Below are positions 25,001 through 36,900 of a DNA stretch of 64,000 bases, one piece after another; the first letter of the stretch is position 1; every line of letters begins with the position of its first letter. The stretch is from NCBI RefSeq assembly GCF_012273895.1, contig NC_052121.1, positions 9,651,475-9,715,474 on the forward strand. Direction: 5' to 3'. Under the pieces are notes generated by a model. That model did no database searches, was not told the DNA's origin, and saw nothing but the letters and a program-made list of their open reading frames with translations. The position numbers and the translations under genes were made by a program. This DNA is from Zerene cesonia (taxonomy: Eukaryota > Arthropoda > Insecta > Lepidoptera > Pieridae).

Positions 25001-26873
25001 ATTATTCTCACACAGTAAGTGCTTTTCACTCCTACATCCAGATATATCCGTCCCATCCGTTCATAAATCACTGCACTTACAATGTTAATTTAAACAAACA
25101 TCCACACGCTTCCAGTGTCTCTCCGAGAGCGGCAAGGTCATAGCTGAAACGGAACAGACCAACGTGCCCCACATCTACGCAGTGGGCGATGTGCTCGAGG
25201 GCCGGCCGGAGCTCACCCCCGTGGCGATACACGCTGGACGCCTGCTGGCCCGCAGGCTGTTCGGTGGCTCCACTCAGCTGATGGACTACGACAACGTGGC
25301 CACAACCGTGTTCACACCGCTGGAGTACGGGTGCGTGGGGCTGAGCGAGGAGACCGCCGTGCAGAGGTGGGTTCGATCATCGATAATGTAGCGGGTGAAA
25401 TGTGGGAACTTGGGTTAAGTTACTCGACTTAGCATTTGCTTATGAGGTGCTAGTACTGTAGTCAGAAAATCAATTGTGTGTACCCTTGGTACATGTGTAG
25501 CATTCGGGGATCATGTAAATATCCAAAGATAACAAATAAATTTTTGTAATCGGTCCAATAGTTCCCGAGTTTTAGAGAGCGCATTCAAGCAAACATGGTT
25601 TATTTGCAATAAAATTAAAAAAAACAGGGTATATTTGTAAATATTTGTTGTTGTTTTGTTGTTGCTTATTTGATTTGATTGTTGATTGATTGGAGGATGT
25701 AAAAAGTGACATTCTCGTGCTAAATAATACAATCATGTTCGCAGACACGGCGCGGACAACATCGAGGTGTACCACGCGTACTACAAGCCGACGGAGTTCT
25801 TCATACCGCAGCGCAACATCCGCAACTGCTACCTGAAGGCGGTGGCGCGCCGCGAGCAGCCGCAGCGCGTGCTCGGCCTGCACTTCGTGGGGCCCGTCGC
25901 CGGCGAGGTCATACAGGGCTTCGCGGCGGCCATCAAGTGAGCTACGACGCTGTATAGTCCGCGGCACCTAACTTGGCACCGTGCTTGTGGGATTTCCCCG
26001 CTTTAACCGGACGTGGTTTAATATATGATGACAATAGCCGTAGTAGAATAGTGACAAGCAATTCAAAATTGGTATTATAGAAACAAATGGACCGACTATT
26101 AAGTTTTTAGTTCTTTTGTAGTGTTCTGTTTACGATCTTTCGTTTGATATCAGTAAAATAAAAAAAAAATATCTTACCCTCACAATTAGCGGACCTGCAA
26201 TCCTGACAATTAGAACGACGACTAACATGTCAAAATAATACCTATATATAAAAAAACATATATATGCTCGAAATGCATTACCCTCCTTTGTGGAGAAATA
26301 AATAACTAGTTCTAGTTCCACTATGTATACGACACCCGAACTTATCCAAACTACGCCAAAACCACCCCAACTTACGTAAATGACTGTATGTACTATGCGA
26401 TTATATTAAAAGAGTTAGCTAGTTTTTTTCATACGGCATTTGCTGTCTGAAAGCGATGGTGCTATTAAATTAGCTAAGTATATGTATAGTGTACGCGTAG
26501 TCTACGAGGTGTATACGCAGTCTCTACTATACATACTCTAGAAGTGGAAACGTGGGTGATTCGTAAAGTCATATAGGACGTTTGTTTCTATCTCTTAGGT
26601 ATATTAAGTAAAATTAACATCGACAAGTCGCGTCAACTTTATACCCAATTATACGAGTGTGAGTTTTGTTCGTACGTAAATACTGTATACAGAAATTTAA
26701 ACCTCTATAAATACTTTATTCATGCTAACACATTGACTTCCAGATGCGGCATCACCATGGAGCAACTCATGAACACAGTGGGCATCCACCCGACGGTAGC
26801 CGAAGAGTTCACCCGCCTGAACATAACCAAGCGCTCCGGCAAGGACCCCAACCCCGCGTCGTGCTGCAGTTAG
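15916..26873 (+). CDS. TrxR: Thioredoxin reductase, cytosolic isoform (SCCS type)
   Basis: Homodimeric FAD flavoenzyme that reduces thioredoxin with NADPH; insects lack glutathione reductase and depend on it. Eight exons join in frame: 15916-15928, 17750-17970, 21823-22183, 23461-23689, 24076-24163, 25116-25366, 25745-25936 and 26744-26873, giving 494 aa. Motifs: FAD loop GGGSGG (16-21); redox disulfide CVNVGC (C56/C61); IAVGGRP; NADPH-fold GAGYIGLECAGF; IATGR; AVGDV; and the His-Glu pair in HPTVAEE (H467/E472). The protein ends in Ser-Cys-Cys-Ser, the insect selenium-independent active site, followed directly by TAG. The first exon carries only MAPI plus one base. An alternative first exon at 16216-16312 gives a mitochondrial form. 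The later exons (6-8) are GC-rich compared with the AT-rich introns, which hold SINEs and Helitron pieces. Identification is very firm. Confidence 0.96.
15971..16215. promoter_or_regulatory. Head-to-head start region between the SDR gene and mitochondrial TrxR
   Basis: The SDR start codon (16087, minus) and the ATG of the mitochondrial TrxR exon (16216, plus) are separated by only 128 bases. A shared bidirectional promoter is therefore likely. No TATA box is recognised. The cytosolic TrxR start at 15916 lies on the other side of SDR exon 1 and needs its own promoter, probably around 15650-15900. Confidence 0.45.
16216..16312 (+). CDS. TrxR: Alternative first exon of TrxR: mitochondrial leader
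   Basis: An ATG opens a 97-base segment ending at a consensus donor (TCTA|GTAAGT) in phase 1, exactly the phase required by TrxR exon 2 at 17750. Spliced, it replaces the four-residue cytosolic start with 32 residues plus a split Asn codon. The leader is rich in Arg/Lys and hydrophobics, has one acidic residue, and ends near RRTFSN, a plausible processing site. The predicted precursor is 522 aa. Drosophila Trxr-1 makes cytosolic and mitochondrial forms through alternative first exons, so the arrangement is expected by homology. The exon itself is my reconstruction. Confidence 0.82.
19600..19765 (+). repeat. Dispersed repeat fragment (family unidentified), copy 2
   Basis: Related to 9570-9705 by the ordered words GGGCAATTACC, TTTCGTATTGCCATCCTG and ATATCTATGA. 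Located in TrxR intron 2 (17971-21822), which otherwise shows no gene, only AT-rich sequence with poly-T tracts near 20505 and 20590. Confidence 0.4.
22236..22575 (+). mobile_element. Metulj-like SINE
   Basis: Head TGTGGTAGTCGAGCATGCTT, middle GTGAGTGGAGGAGCCGGAGG, and 3' part GGCGGTGGTAGCGCTTACCA then ACATAAAAAAAA. Very similar to the copy at 13676, in the same orientation. It sits about 50 bases inside TrxR intron 3. Open frames across it on both strands are repeat artefacts. Confidence 0.78.
22845..23042 (+). mobile_element. Helitron-type element, compact complete copy
   Basis: The cleanest copy in the window: TACTAATATAATAAATGCGA, short GT repeats, CTTTCACGCAAAAACTACTG, GATTGCAATGAAATTTG, TTTTTATCCCGATATTTC. 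It ends with the hairpin GAAACCGCGGGGCGCAGCTAGT split as GC stem then CTAGT. In TrxR intron 3. Confidence 0.72.
23779..23985. mobile_element. Two Helitron-type 3' ends fused head-to-head (inverted repeat)
   Basis: The left part (23781-23847) is a reverse copy beginning AGCTGCGCCCCGCGGTTTCG. The right part (about 23865-23957) is a forward copy ending CCGCGGGGCGCAGCTAGT. The arms both carry the ATCCCGATAT and GCCTATAGG/ATATAGGC words in opposite orientation. The whole unit could fold into one long hairpin. It fills most of TrxR intron 4. Confidence 0.65.
24301..24500. repeat. Palindromic repeat / MITE-like element, copy 1
   Basis: The outer ends are inverted (TTAGAAATTAAA... and ...TATTTCTAA). 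Inner arms repeat CGCGATTTATTCATTATATT in one direction and AATATAATGAATAAATCGCG in the other, around a centre with two copies of ACACTTTACAGCG. Related partial copies are at 42347-42448 and 62442-62506. In TrxR intron 5. Confidence 0.65.
24916..24995 (+). mobile_element. RTE-like LINE 3' fragment
   Basis: A run of ATC repeats followed by AGCCTATATATGTTCGCACT, GCTGGACATGGGCCTCCTAT. This word order is the familiar 3' end of insect RTE-type retrotransposons, recalled and not searched. Short and noncoding, in TrxR intron 5. Confidence 0.5.
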
Positions 26874-28428
26874 AAACCCCCCCACGATGGGAGGCGGACG
26901 TACACTGTCCACAGATTATATAATAGCAAATTATGAATAATACATCACTCACAGCTTTCCCCGATTTCAGTGGACTCGATCGAATTTAATCAGTTGGTGG
27001 TTGGTGGGGTTTATATAAAAATAAATTTGATTATTGCTCTTAAATTGAGATACTTCAATGGTCATTTAACTTACAGTACAGTGAAAAGTTATAATTGATA
27101 TTGTAATGTTTTGTGGTTTGTTATTATTAAATTGATTTTTTTATATTCTATTGTTATCGAGATACACAGCACAGACAATATATAGTTGTCAATTATCCCA
27201 CTGTGCATACCGCTTATAATTTCTGCACCCTCGCACATTAAGTATTACAGTAAAAATTATGTTTATAATACTAATGTCACGATTACTCGGTAGAGAATAG
27301 ATAGATATGGGCATTTATAAATGAATTAAATTATAACAAAAGACATGTTTATAAAGTTTATATAGAAATGACTTAAATGTTTCGGTGCTCACACCTTGCC
27401 TTTGTTTTATAGTACAAAAGTTACCCGTTATTTTGTAGTGACGTCATGAATGACAACTAGATTTGGCGCCAAACGCCATGTTGTACACAGATTAATAATT
27501 AATAATTATAAATATTAGTGTTGTAATGTCTTGTGCTTCAATAAAATCAACTTTGACACAAAGAATGGTCTAGCTGTTATTTATAACGTTATAAGTTAAT
27601 TATTTCGAACAATATTGCACACAGTATTATATTTGTATTGTCTGTTTCCCCGCATTCGATGTGGCTACATTCCGGTTGCTAGTGCGCGCCGAAAATGATT
27701 TTTTCTCCATGTGATTTTAATTTGTAATTTAATAAAGTGATATATTTTTAACGTTTGTCTTTTATTGTCTCTTGATACTTAGGTGATTTAATAAAATAAT
27801 ATATTGATTATAATTGTCATTCTTCGCACGTGTTAAATTCGGGATAGTTTAATAGATGTATTTAATACATATAAATAAACCTTAGTCTTAAATCACAATA
27901 TAAATTAAGAAAAGAAAGGTGTGTGTGCGATTCACACACGATAGAAGTGAAACTTCAGTGAATCGAAATAAAAAATCACTAAAATGGTATGTATATTTCT
28001 GTCTCATTCTTTGCCGGCTTCATTCTACACATTTTTGTATTTGTATCTCTTATCTGTCCTTTTTTTTTTTCGTTGCATCAGGTTTGAAATTAGAACGATT
28101 CTAAAGAAGATTCACTTCAAAAAATAAAATCCGTTGCATAGCTTTATAGATTAAAGCAAACAGTTACATAGGGACAGACGGAGAAAGTGACTTTGTTTTA
28201 TACTAGGTAAAATTGTTTGCATACTGCTTTTCTTTTTCCAATAATGACTTGTTGAAATAACAAAACCATACCGTTCTGATTTAATTTTATATTAAACATC
28301 ATATATAAATAACATATTAAAGCAATTTATAAGCCATGTAGGGGTAAAAATAGCTTATATTATTTGGTTACATGTAGCACCACAGAGTGACAATATCGAA
28401 GCTTATCTATGACAGTCATGACTGACGT
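26874..28428. other. Convergent intergenic region between TrxR and MMP
   Basis: Both flanking genes end here. Plus-strand AATAAA-type signals at about 27538 and 27730 could terminate TrxR transcripts. No open frame, repeat family or RNA gene is recognised. One GTGTGTGCGATTCACACACG inverted repeat lies near 27918. Confidence 0.4.
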
Positions 28429-31400
28429 CTATGGTTCATCATTAGTGATGTACCGCGACATTTCTGGAGTTGGGTCACAGGGAAACCATATTTGTGCAGT
28501 TGGCAACGGGTAATATTCATGTGCTTGAACTAATCTATCGTCGAAGCGCCAAAACCGAGGCCCGCGGAAAAAGAAGGTATCTGTAAGGAGTGAGAATGGC
28601 TGAATTATGTTACAATATAAGTACATATAATATCTGGTAGTGTAAGCAATTGTTTCATTATAATTTAGGCCATTTATTGTATATTATTTGTATGTTGTCA
28701 GTTCAAACTATTATACTACGCCCGCTTGGCGCTTACTTGTGGAGATACAAGTGTAATGCAACCTTTTTTTTAAAGTATGCATAAAAAGTTCTCACCGCCT
28801 TTCCAAACAATAGCGGCATCAACAGGATATGGCACCTTCCTCCACGCAGACATTTCTTTAGGATATCCCTTATCCATGAGTCTCGGTTCTTCATCAAATC
28901 GCCAGAACCGTTCGTCCTCAATCAAATAGGTTTTATTGTTGTAGTCTGATATGAATACAGACGTCAACTCGGCTACATGTTGTGGGATTAAGTATTCGGT
29001 TATTCTGCCGCGCTTTATTAAACGGAAGCGGGAACTGAACTCCCAGTAGCTGCGACCTGTCGATGATAAAGTGTTTTAGGATGCCCCACAGAGAGCATGC
29101 TTTCTCTCACGCATGGGATTAGATTAAAAATTTAATCTAATCTCATGCGTGAGAGAAAATGAGCCGGACTGGCGCCATAACGCGTTATGTAACGAACCGG
29201 GTTAACCTCCTTATAGTTAATAATGTTTGAAAAAAAGAGTGAAGATAAATAAAAATTTATAATCTTACTCCAAAATATAACGATATGTCCATTCCGTTTT
29301 TCGTATATAGTTTTGATGACTCCAATATACTTCGGCAGGCCAATGAACACGTCGTGGAATCGTTTAGGATATCCTTCCAATATCATTTTTCTGTCAGATA
29401 GCACCCACATCCACTAAAAAAATATTAAATACATTAATAAAGAATGAACAGAAAATATTTATGGTTATTTAACAAAACGCCATCTAGTTTTTAGTACCCG
29501 GTTCATACATAGACTTACAAATTTTTAATAACAAAATTTATTTTCTATGACCGTAGGGTTGTAAGGCTTGTATTTAATTTCATGTTAAATAGTCAAATAC
29601 TTAAACAAAGAGACCTTAACAAATAACAAAATTTTTGTTTACCTTGATTGCAAACGAAATAACATTTAAATTTCCAATACATATGCAAACAGTCCGAATA
29701 CTCACTTCTTCTTCGAACACGAAAATCTTGCCCTGTATAACCTGTATTGTGTCATAGTTCGTAAAGCACAGATCCGGTATGTCATCCTCATCGCTATCCG
29801 CCTTTGTAAAGCGAGGCACTAACGAAGACCTCGACTGCACCGCTTCTGTCGTCTCTTCTGATTCTTCTGCTGAATGCTCGTTGTTTATTGACGCTAGATA
29901 GGTTAATTTGTATTCAGTATTATTTGATTATTTTAATTATTTACTTAATACTAGAGTTCAGGGATTTTGCTCTTGGTGAACTAACGGAATTTGTAGGTTG
30001 ACTATTGATTACATAAGTAAGATGAAACTTTCGAAAATCGAAAAGAAGATAAAAAAAAGAATAATCTTTATTATTTTACACACCAATATTTGGTTTCATA
30101 CACTATAATTAACCAGTAAAGCGTGTAGAGGGGGAATTATTTATAATATGCTATCCTAAAATTATTTATAATATGCTGACTTTTGCCTGGCACTGCCACC
30201 ACTCTTTTTAACTTTAAACAAGAACGAAGAACTCTAATAATTATTAAAATCATACATCACACGTAACACCACAATATAACACTAACAGTACAGCTCCTGC
30301 ATTCCCAAAATATCGTCTTCATGCAGCTTCTCCACAGGAACCTGGTAGTACGGGTACATAACAGACGCTTTTACGTTGGAATGCGACAATCCTAGCGCAT
30401 GGCCTATCTCGTGCACCGCGACCGCGAAGAAGTCTGTGACGTCATCATCTTCTTCATCAGGATTGTCCCCCCAGAACTCGTCGTCGTCGAAGTGCATGGC
30501 CCCGTGGGGCGGGGGGAACGCGTGTGCCACCACCCGGCCTGGCCCGTCGAAAGGAAATCTATAAATAAATATATTAAAGAAAGTATATTGAAATTATTTA
30601 GCCCATACTCATATATTTTGTTTCTAGTTGAAAGATTTTTGTGTTATAACGCTAACTTTAAGAATTAATTTAATCTTAGCAAATTTTACTTTAAGTCAAA
30701 ACAGTAAGTATAAATGCTGTAGCCGAATGGATAATGTATAGGTAGCTTCTAAAAATAAATATTATGGTAAACCTACTTCGTAAGTATATAAAGATGCTTT
30801 TCGAGTTATTGCTTTCCATTAATTTGGATCACTGAATATCATTAATATTCAGTGATCCAAATTAAAGGCTATAGGTGTATAACGCGAACATAACTGTATA
30901 TCACTCCAGAAATTAATTTTAATAGCAATAAATTTCTTAAGCACAAAAATAGCAATTGAAACATTATGGCTTATAAAATAAAAATCTAGTCTTTCTTAAT
31001 TCTTCTAACTCACCCATCCCCATGGTCCCTGCTAACAAAAGAGACCTGTATGTCAGGTTTAGCATCGTGGCGCAGGAAGGTGAGTCCCCCGTGAGGCGCC
31101 CACACCGCCAGGCCCGCTTCCATTATCGCTTCTACTCGAGACTTCTCTAAAGTACTCGACCCGTTTAATACGCTGAAAGCATAAAACCTATTTAACTTGT
31201 CCTTTAAATATCATTTGTGTATCAAATCTTATTTTACCTATATGTAATTGTCTTCTTGTCCCAGCCTTGCTGGAGTATGTACCGTTTATTTCGATGTGAT
31301 TTATTGTTAGGCAGGATATCTTTTACACCGCATCGTTTCCTTCGAAATAGCTGAAAAATTTTAATACCTTCGCCTTAATTTGTTAAAAAAGGAAAGTTAA

Positions 31401-33252
31401 TGTTATTATGTTACCATTCGATTAGGTGAAGAAGAAATGGATTTTGCGTAAAGTTAAAATTTGCATTAAGCTTAGAATTTTAGAATCTTATAAACACATG
31501 ATAAAAAGCTCACTCTTGTCTCTAACATGTAGAGTATGAAAGTTATTTATATTAAAGACTTTTTACAGCATTCAATTAATTTATTTCATTAGGTATTAGT
31601 TATACCTAGTATAGTATTATGTATGTGGTGATACTTTAGTCCCGTTACCATATTTGTTCGCATTGTCCAAAGGTTAGAAACGTTTTTTATTTCAGATTCT
31701 TTTATTCTAATTAATTAACGAAATGATGAAATATTATGGAATATTCTAATTTTTTGTTATATTTTCCTGTATGGACGTAACGATATTGTATTTCTTACTA
31801 TACCGTTGGTCTTATTATTGATTGTGATCTAAACATCACACTAATATTATAAATGTGAAAGTTTGTTTGTCTATTAATCGCGTTGAAACTACTGAACGGA
31901 TTTTGATGAAATTTGATATACAGACAGGGTATGAGCTGACTTGGGTGATAGAATTATCCCGGTTAAATGCTCCCTTGGCATAAAACAGGAATCTTCATAT
32001 CGGGGCGAAGCCGGGAGGAATAAATGTGTTTTTGTATGAACGTTTGTAATGTTTTCAAAATTAAAAAGTTCAACTGCATTGGGTTCCAGTCTATGACCGT
32101 AAGTATATGTACCACGGGCGGAGCCGGGGAAGTTCGCTATGTTTGTTATAACATGAAGAGCTTACTTTTATCGTCTCTTTGTCTATTTCTCCGGTCGCCG
32201 GTAAGCCCGCGAAAGTTTGCATTTTTCGGACTCCTTCCTTGATCGCCTGTTTTGTATACGTGAAGTCAATGCCTTTCTCTCTTTCGGGAAGGTAGCCATA
32301 ACGTGTCAGAAATTCGCGCTGAAGATTTAATTTTTGTTTTCAGTGTTGGTTTATTGTATATATAGTTTATTTTAGAACCTACATAGGAGATTCAAAGAGA
32401 AGACCCATGCCCCCTGTGGAGCAGATGATAAACATCTGTTTCACTGATCGATTTTCTTTATGGACAAGTAGATCAGCCTTCTGTGTCCTGCCAGACCGCA
32501 ACAGTTTTTTCTAAGTCACCTTAATCTAACTCTAACTCTAACCGGGAATTGAACCCAGGACCAATCGCAGCAGTAAATAAAAGAAAATGCTATATATTCT
32601 CAAAAAATGAGGAGGTTATGACTGAATGTTTTTTAATACATTCTTTTTATTACTTCATAACTTTGTATAAGATCATTCAATTTTCATGGCACCTTTTTTG
32701 GCGCTTCCCTCATCCTCAAAAAATCGAGTTATTTATGAAATAACCTTGTTTGTGTAATATGGTACCAGAGTTAATTAAAAATTGAGCACTAAAGCTGTTT
32801 ATAGCTCACAAAAAAGAATCGATCTCAAAGATAACATAGTTGCCAATATCCTATTTTACTAAACGTCGTTTAAATTATATTATATTGAGACTGGTTTGTA
32901 TCATTTGCTAACGGCTTGCATTTTAACTAAAGGTAGTGATTGTTCAATATAATTTTAATAAATTAATCATGCGTTAATTACATAATAATCTCATAAACGG
33001 GAGTGTTAATTAGTTCCTGTATAACGGTAGAATACTTATTAAAGAACAATTCTTAATTGAAAAAAAATGTGTCACGAAATAGGTTAGATGTACCATAAAC
33101 AAAACTTTTTGTTGGTTTTAAAAAATTAGGCCAACCGATAACCCACAGATAACACTGACCACAGATTGTACAGATGGCGCACTTTCTTCCCAAAATATAG
33201 TGCGGCAAGTCACTGAACTATACAAAAACCACAGCACCACGTACGTTTTCAT
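28429..33252 (-). CDS. Secreted matrix metalloproteinase with hemopexin domain
   Basis: Zinc endopeptidase that cleaves extracellular matrix; in insects used in tissue remodelling and metamorphosis. Nine exons join in frame: 33252-33160, 32318-32166, 31351-31239, 31172-31014, 30558-30287, 29893-29706, 29413-29269, 29056-28796 and 28580-28429, giving 511 aa. Order: signal peptide (about 1-16, MKTYVVLWFLYSSVTC); propeptide with REFLTRYGYLP and the cysteine switch KRCGVKD (C89); furin-type RNKR (102-105); catalytic domain with HEIGHALGLSH (222-232) and Met-turn M240; an acidic linker; then hemopexin repeats bounded by C306 and C496. No C-terminal hydrophobic anchor signal, which argues against a GPI-linked Mmp2 type. 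The loop before the zinc site is unusually acidic (DNPDEEDDD). The exon 1 donor is the least certain junction. Divergent from CFAP251, convergent with TrxR. Confidence 0.92.
29101..29158. repeat. Near-perfect 26-bp hairpin in MMP intron
   Basis: The arms 29101-29126 and 29133-29158 are reverse complements with one mismatch (TTCTCTCACGCATG at one end, CATGCGTGAGAGAA at the other), with a 6-base A/T loop. It lies between hemopexin-domain exons. It may be the core of a MITE or a transcribed hairpin. Confidence 0.7.
30819..30865. repeat. Perfect 21-bp hairpin in MMP intron
   Basis: The arms 30819-30839 and 30845-30865 are exact reverse complements (core TTTGGATCACTGAATAT) with a five-base loop. 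No mismatch was seen. Located in the intron between catalytic-domain exons 4 and 5 of the metalloproteinase. Confidence 0.75.
31838..32020 (+). mobile_element. Helitron-type element, diverged
   Basis: CACTAATATTATAAATGTGA, GTTTGTTTGTCT, GAAACTACTGAACGGATTTT, GATGAAATTTGATATACAGA, ending GGGGCGAAGCCGGG. The CTAGT terminus is lost. In an MMP intron between the two propeptide exons. Confidence 0.6.
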
Positions 33253-33987
33253 GATGACCAAGAAACTGAATGACGATATATTGAATACAACTTGAACTTT
33301 GACTGTAGATAATGTTAAATAAATAAAACAGTGTTAACGCCCTGACGGATATGAGTAATAACTCTTACTTGAATTGCGCGGAAATGCAAATTTTAATAAT
33401 TTATCGGTCAATTTAATTAGCCATCGTTAGGATAAACAGGAACTTTCATTTGGTGTTCATTTATTCATTTAGACTATTGTCTCGGCATCTCATGTTCCTT
33501 AGACATACAGACAGTATTTAAAACTGATGCGGATTCCTTACATAGTTCATGTTACGTCATGTATAATATGTATATATTTAGCTAGATAACAAATTCGACA
33601 CAGGACTATTTATAAATCGCATTAATACCATATATTTATCAATTATATAATAACAATTGAATAGCAAAGATCACAAAAATCTATTGATAGGTCGATACCT
33701 ACTATGTAGCTGCTCTACGTTTAAACAAGCTCTACATTTAAGGTACATACATAAAAATGGTAATGGACATTGTAAAACGTTATTGTAAAGAATGAAATGA
33801 ATTGATAATAAAACCTTATTGAAATCTTTTTTCTATTACCGGTGACACCAGTGTCACATCGTGAAAGTATTAAAAAATAATCAATTTGATAAATTATTTC
33901 AATTCAATTTTAAAACAAACAAGAAGAGCAGCAAGACCTACTAATTATTTTTTCTAATAGTTAATAACCAATGAGGACGCAAACATA
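33253..33987. promoter_or_regulatory. Divergent promoter region between MMP and CFAP251
   Basis: 735 bases lie between the MMP start (minus, 33252) and the CFAP251 start (plus, 33988). It is AT-rich. A short upstream frame at 33971 (ATG, stop after five codons) precedes the CFAP251 ATG. No clear TATA box or known motif. Confidence 0.35.
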
Positions 33988-36900
33988 ATGCAAGCCTCAA
34001 AATCCTTAGAAAAGTTCCATTCCCTTCCAAACATAAGATCTGGAATGAGTGAGGGAGACCTGCGCAAGTTTTATAGTCTATCTTTGTCACAATTCAGAAA
34101 GCATGCTGAGTTTGGGGACTATAACTACAAACCTACACCTTTTGTATGTCTGTTTCCCTTTAGCAGAGTTCCTTTTCAAAGTCTAAGTAATAAAGAAATG
34201 ATCTTTTATGACAAAATAATACCGTCTCAAAAGTAACTCATATATTTTAAAGATTTTTGTTTTATTGACAACACAATAAACAAGTATCTAAGTTCAAGTT
34301 GAATTAGTTTTTCCAAAATAAGTAAAGCTAAGTTAATTCAGTCTCAAACGAATTAAGGTTTACATTAGCGTACCTTTTTTCTCAATACGTAACATTTTTG
34401 TCTATTTATATCGTTCTAGAATCTTCGCTGGATATACGGATACAAACCCAAAGCTGGTGTGATCAACCTCAACGATAAGGACCGAACGGAAGTATTCTAC
34501 GCAGCTGGCAATTGCGGTGTGGTTTACGATTGGAGTAAGGATCAAATGAGGATTTTGCAAGGGCACGTAAGATAATCTGTTGGTATTTAACATACGAGTT
34601 TAGACGTTGGTGGTTGGATTTCCTCTTTGAAACTTCTATAAATGCTTGTTAAATGCTTTCAAATCTTAATACTTACCTACAATACTTACCACTCGTTCAA
34701 AAAATTTTTCACAGAGAATATCTGACAAGAAACTCTGTAGTTGCTCTACATTTACATCTATACTAATGTTATAAAGCTGAAGAGTTTGTTTGTTTGTTTG
34801 TTTGAGCGCACTAATCTCAGGAACTATTGGTCCGATTTAAAAAATTCTTTCAGTGTTAGATAGCCCATTTAACGAGGAAGGAAGGCAGGGCGGGGCGGAC
34901 CGCTAGTATTTCATAATAAATTGATGTCACTGCCGCCCATTGTTATTTCCGGATTTTGCATTTTTTCAGCGACACGTTGTTACGCACCTGGCAACGGATG
35001 CGCAAGGCAAATGGCTCGTCACGGGCGACTCAGGGCCCGAGGACGTCATCATAATTTGGGACAGCAACGACTACTTCCCTCAGAGAACCATATTCAACCC
35101 CCATGGGACGAGCAAGCTCGCTAGAATCGCTTTGAGCACTGATGCGAAGTTTCTCTTGTCTTTGGGTTATCACGATCAAGCTATGCTGTATTGGTGGATT
35201 TGGTCGTTTGGTCTCGATGTTCCACATGGTATCCTTACATATTCCTACTCATATTAAGTTTGTCTATCTGTTTTGTCTGTTCTTCACTCCACAAAACGTC
35301 ACGCTTCACGCGATAAACCATATAACCGCTTTGGAGGAAATTTGGTGCAACTACCTATGCTTTGAGATCCAAGAAAGTATGTCCTATAGTTTTTTATCCT
35401 GAAAACCCTATTCGAAACGAGAACTACGCGGTTTAAAATCAGAACCGTTATACTTTGATAACGCAGATGAAGCCGCGGGCGGAAAACTATCAATCTTTTA
35501 AGATTTTTTTTTTACTGTTTTATGTGTGGTTTTCGTTTGTTTTCTAAATATTTATTTCAAACAAATAACAGTTTTCTATTTCTATTCCTTCTTTTCATAA
35601 TTAATCAAGTAACATTAAAGTACCTAAAATCTGTGGAAAATGGTAACATTTTTTTTTAGCAATGTTGGAAGTAGAAATACCCCGCGGTGGTGTTATAGAC
35701 ATGAGCTTTAATCCCAATAACAGCCAACAATTTTTGCTACTGACTAAATATGATATTTGGATTGGTGTATCGCAGGTACTTATTCAATTTACATGTATTT
35801 TTATGTTTACCAAATATAAATATCTATATGTCATTTAACATATTATTCAAATTGAAAGTATGCGAGTATATCTATATATTGCAAGAAAATAATTAATATT
35901 TCGAATCTGTGGCGCAAGAAATGTATCCTAAACTACCAGAAACTTTTCAAGAAGAGACTGACGGACTGGTTAAAGCAGTGGCCTAGCTACTAAGGGGCTA
36001 AGCAGGGCAGTACCCGGGGCCATCAAGCTCAGGAGGCACTCGAATCCTTACCAGAAAATCTCAATCAAACTCAGCTTTTGAAAATTTCTCCTAGTTTCAA
36101 AATAAATATGACAGTTGGCAACTCGAATTTAATCATACACTGTAATGAAAAAGTTACTGCAGTCAAACGATTCTCGTTTGGCTCGAATCATCCGAATGAC
36201 CGACCGTGAAAGTCAGTCAGTCGGCCACGTGGGTATGAAAATGTTTCTCGAGCCAAGCGACATATTTTTGAATGAACAACTCAATTACCTTAAATTGAGT
36301 TCTATTTACTCTATTCAAATTCTCTACGACATGTGTTTTAAGTAATATAAAAAGTTAATTAACATCACACTATTTTTTTTAATATTATGATTAAATTGAA
36401 ACAAATATTACATTGTAATGAGTATAAAATTTATTTGAGAATCTTGAAAAACAAATACGAACTGAACCCATATGCGCGATACGCCAACGATCTACCTCTA
36501 GAACTACGGAACACTATAGAAAATAGTAATTAATAAACATATATGAATTGACTCATATATTCAAATAGATATACCCATATTTGAAACTATATTATTTGCA
36601 TTTTTAAAGTATTTTTATATATAATGATTTTACTTCAAAAAACCTTACCAGTTTTGAAAGCAGTGGGCCCCATTTTTTTATTTACCGCAGGGCCCTAGGT
36701 TACCTAGCTACACCACTGGGTTAAACAAACAATTTTGTGACAATATATATATATTTACGATTTTTGGTATTTGCAAACCCACACAACAATTAGAATGTAT
36801 ATTATACTATTTACAATAACACCTAGATTATCTAAATAAATTCTTGGAAATTATTATAAATAAAAGATATGAAAAATGTTATCGTGAGGCATCACTAAGG

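Noticed and set aside
30282..30287. In-frame TAG taken as the end of the metalloproteinase
   Set aside because: A donor at 30287/30286 joins in phase to an exon with the linker and first hemopexin repeat; the full hemopexin domain follows, so this is intron sequence in the main transcript.
35142..35402. Possible extra CFAP251 exon after 35229
   Set aside because: The peptide comes from a Helitron-type fragment; exon 3 ends at a GT donor at 35229 and frame continuity is restored at 35660.
36145..36345. 66-codon plus-strand frame
   Set aside because: Lies inside the hAT-like element and shows no transposase motif.
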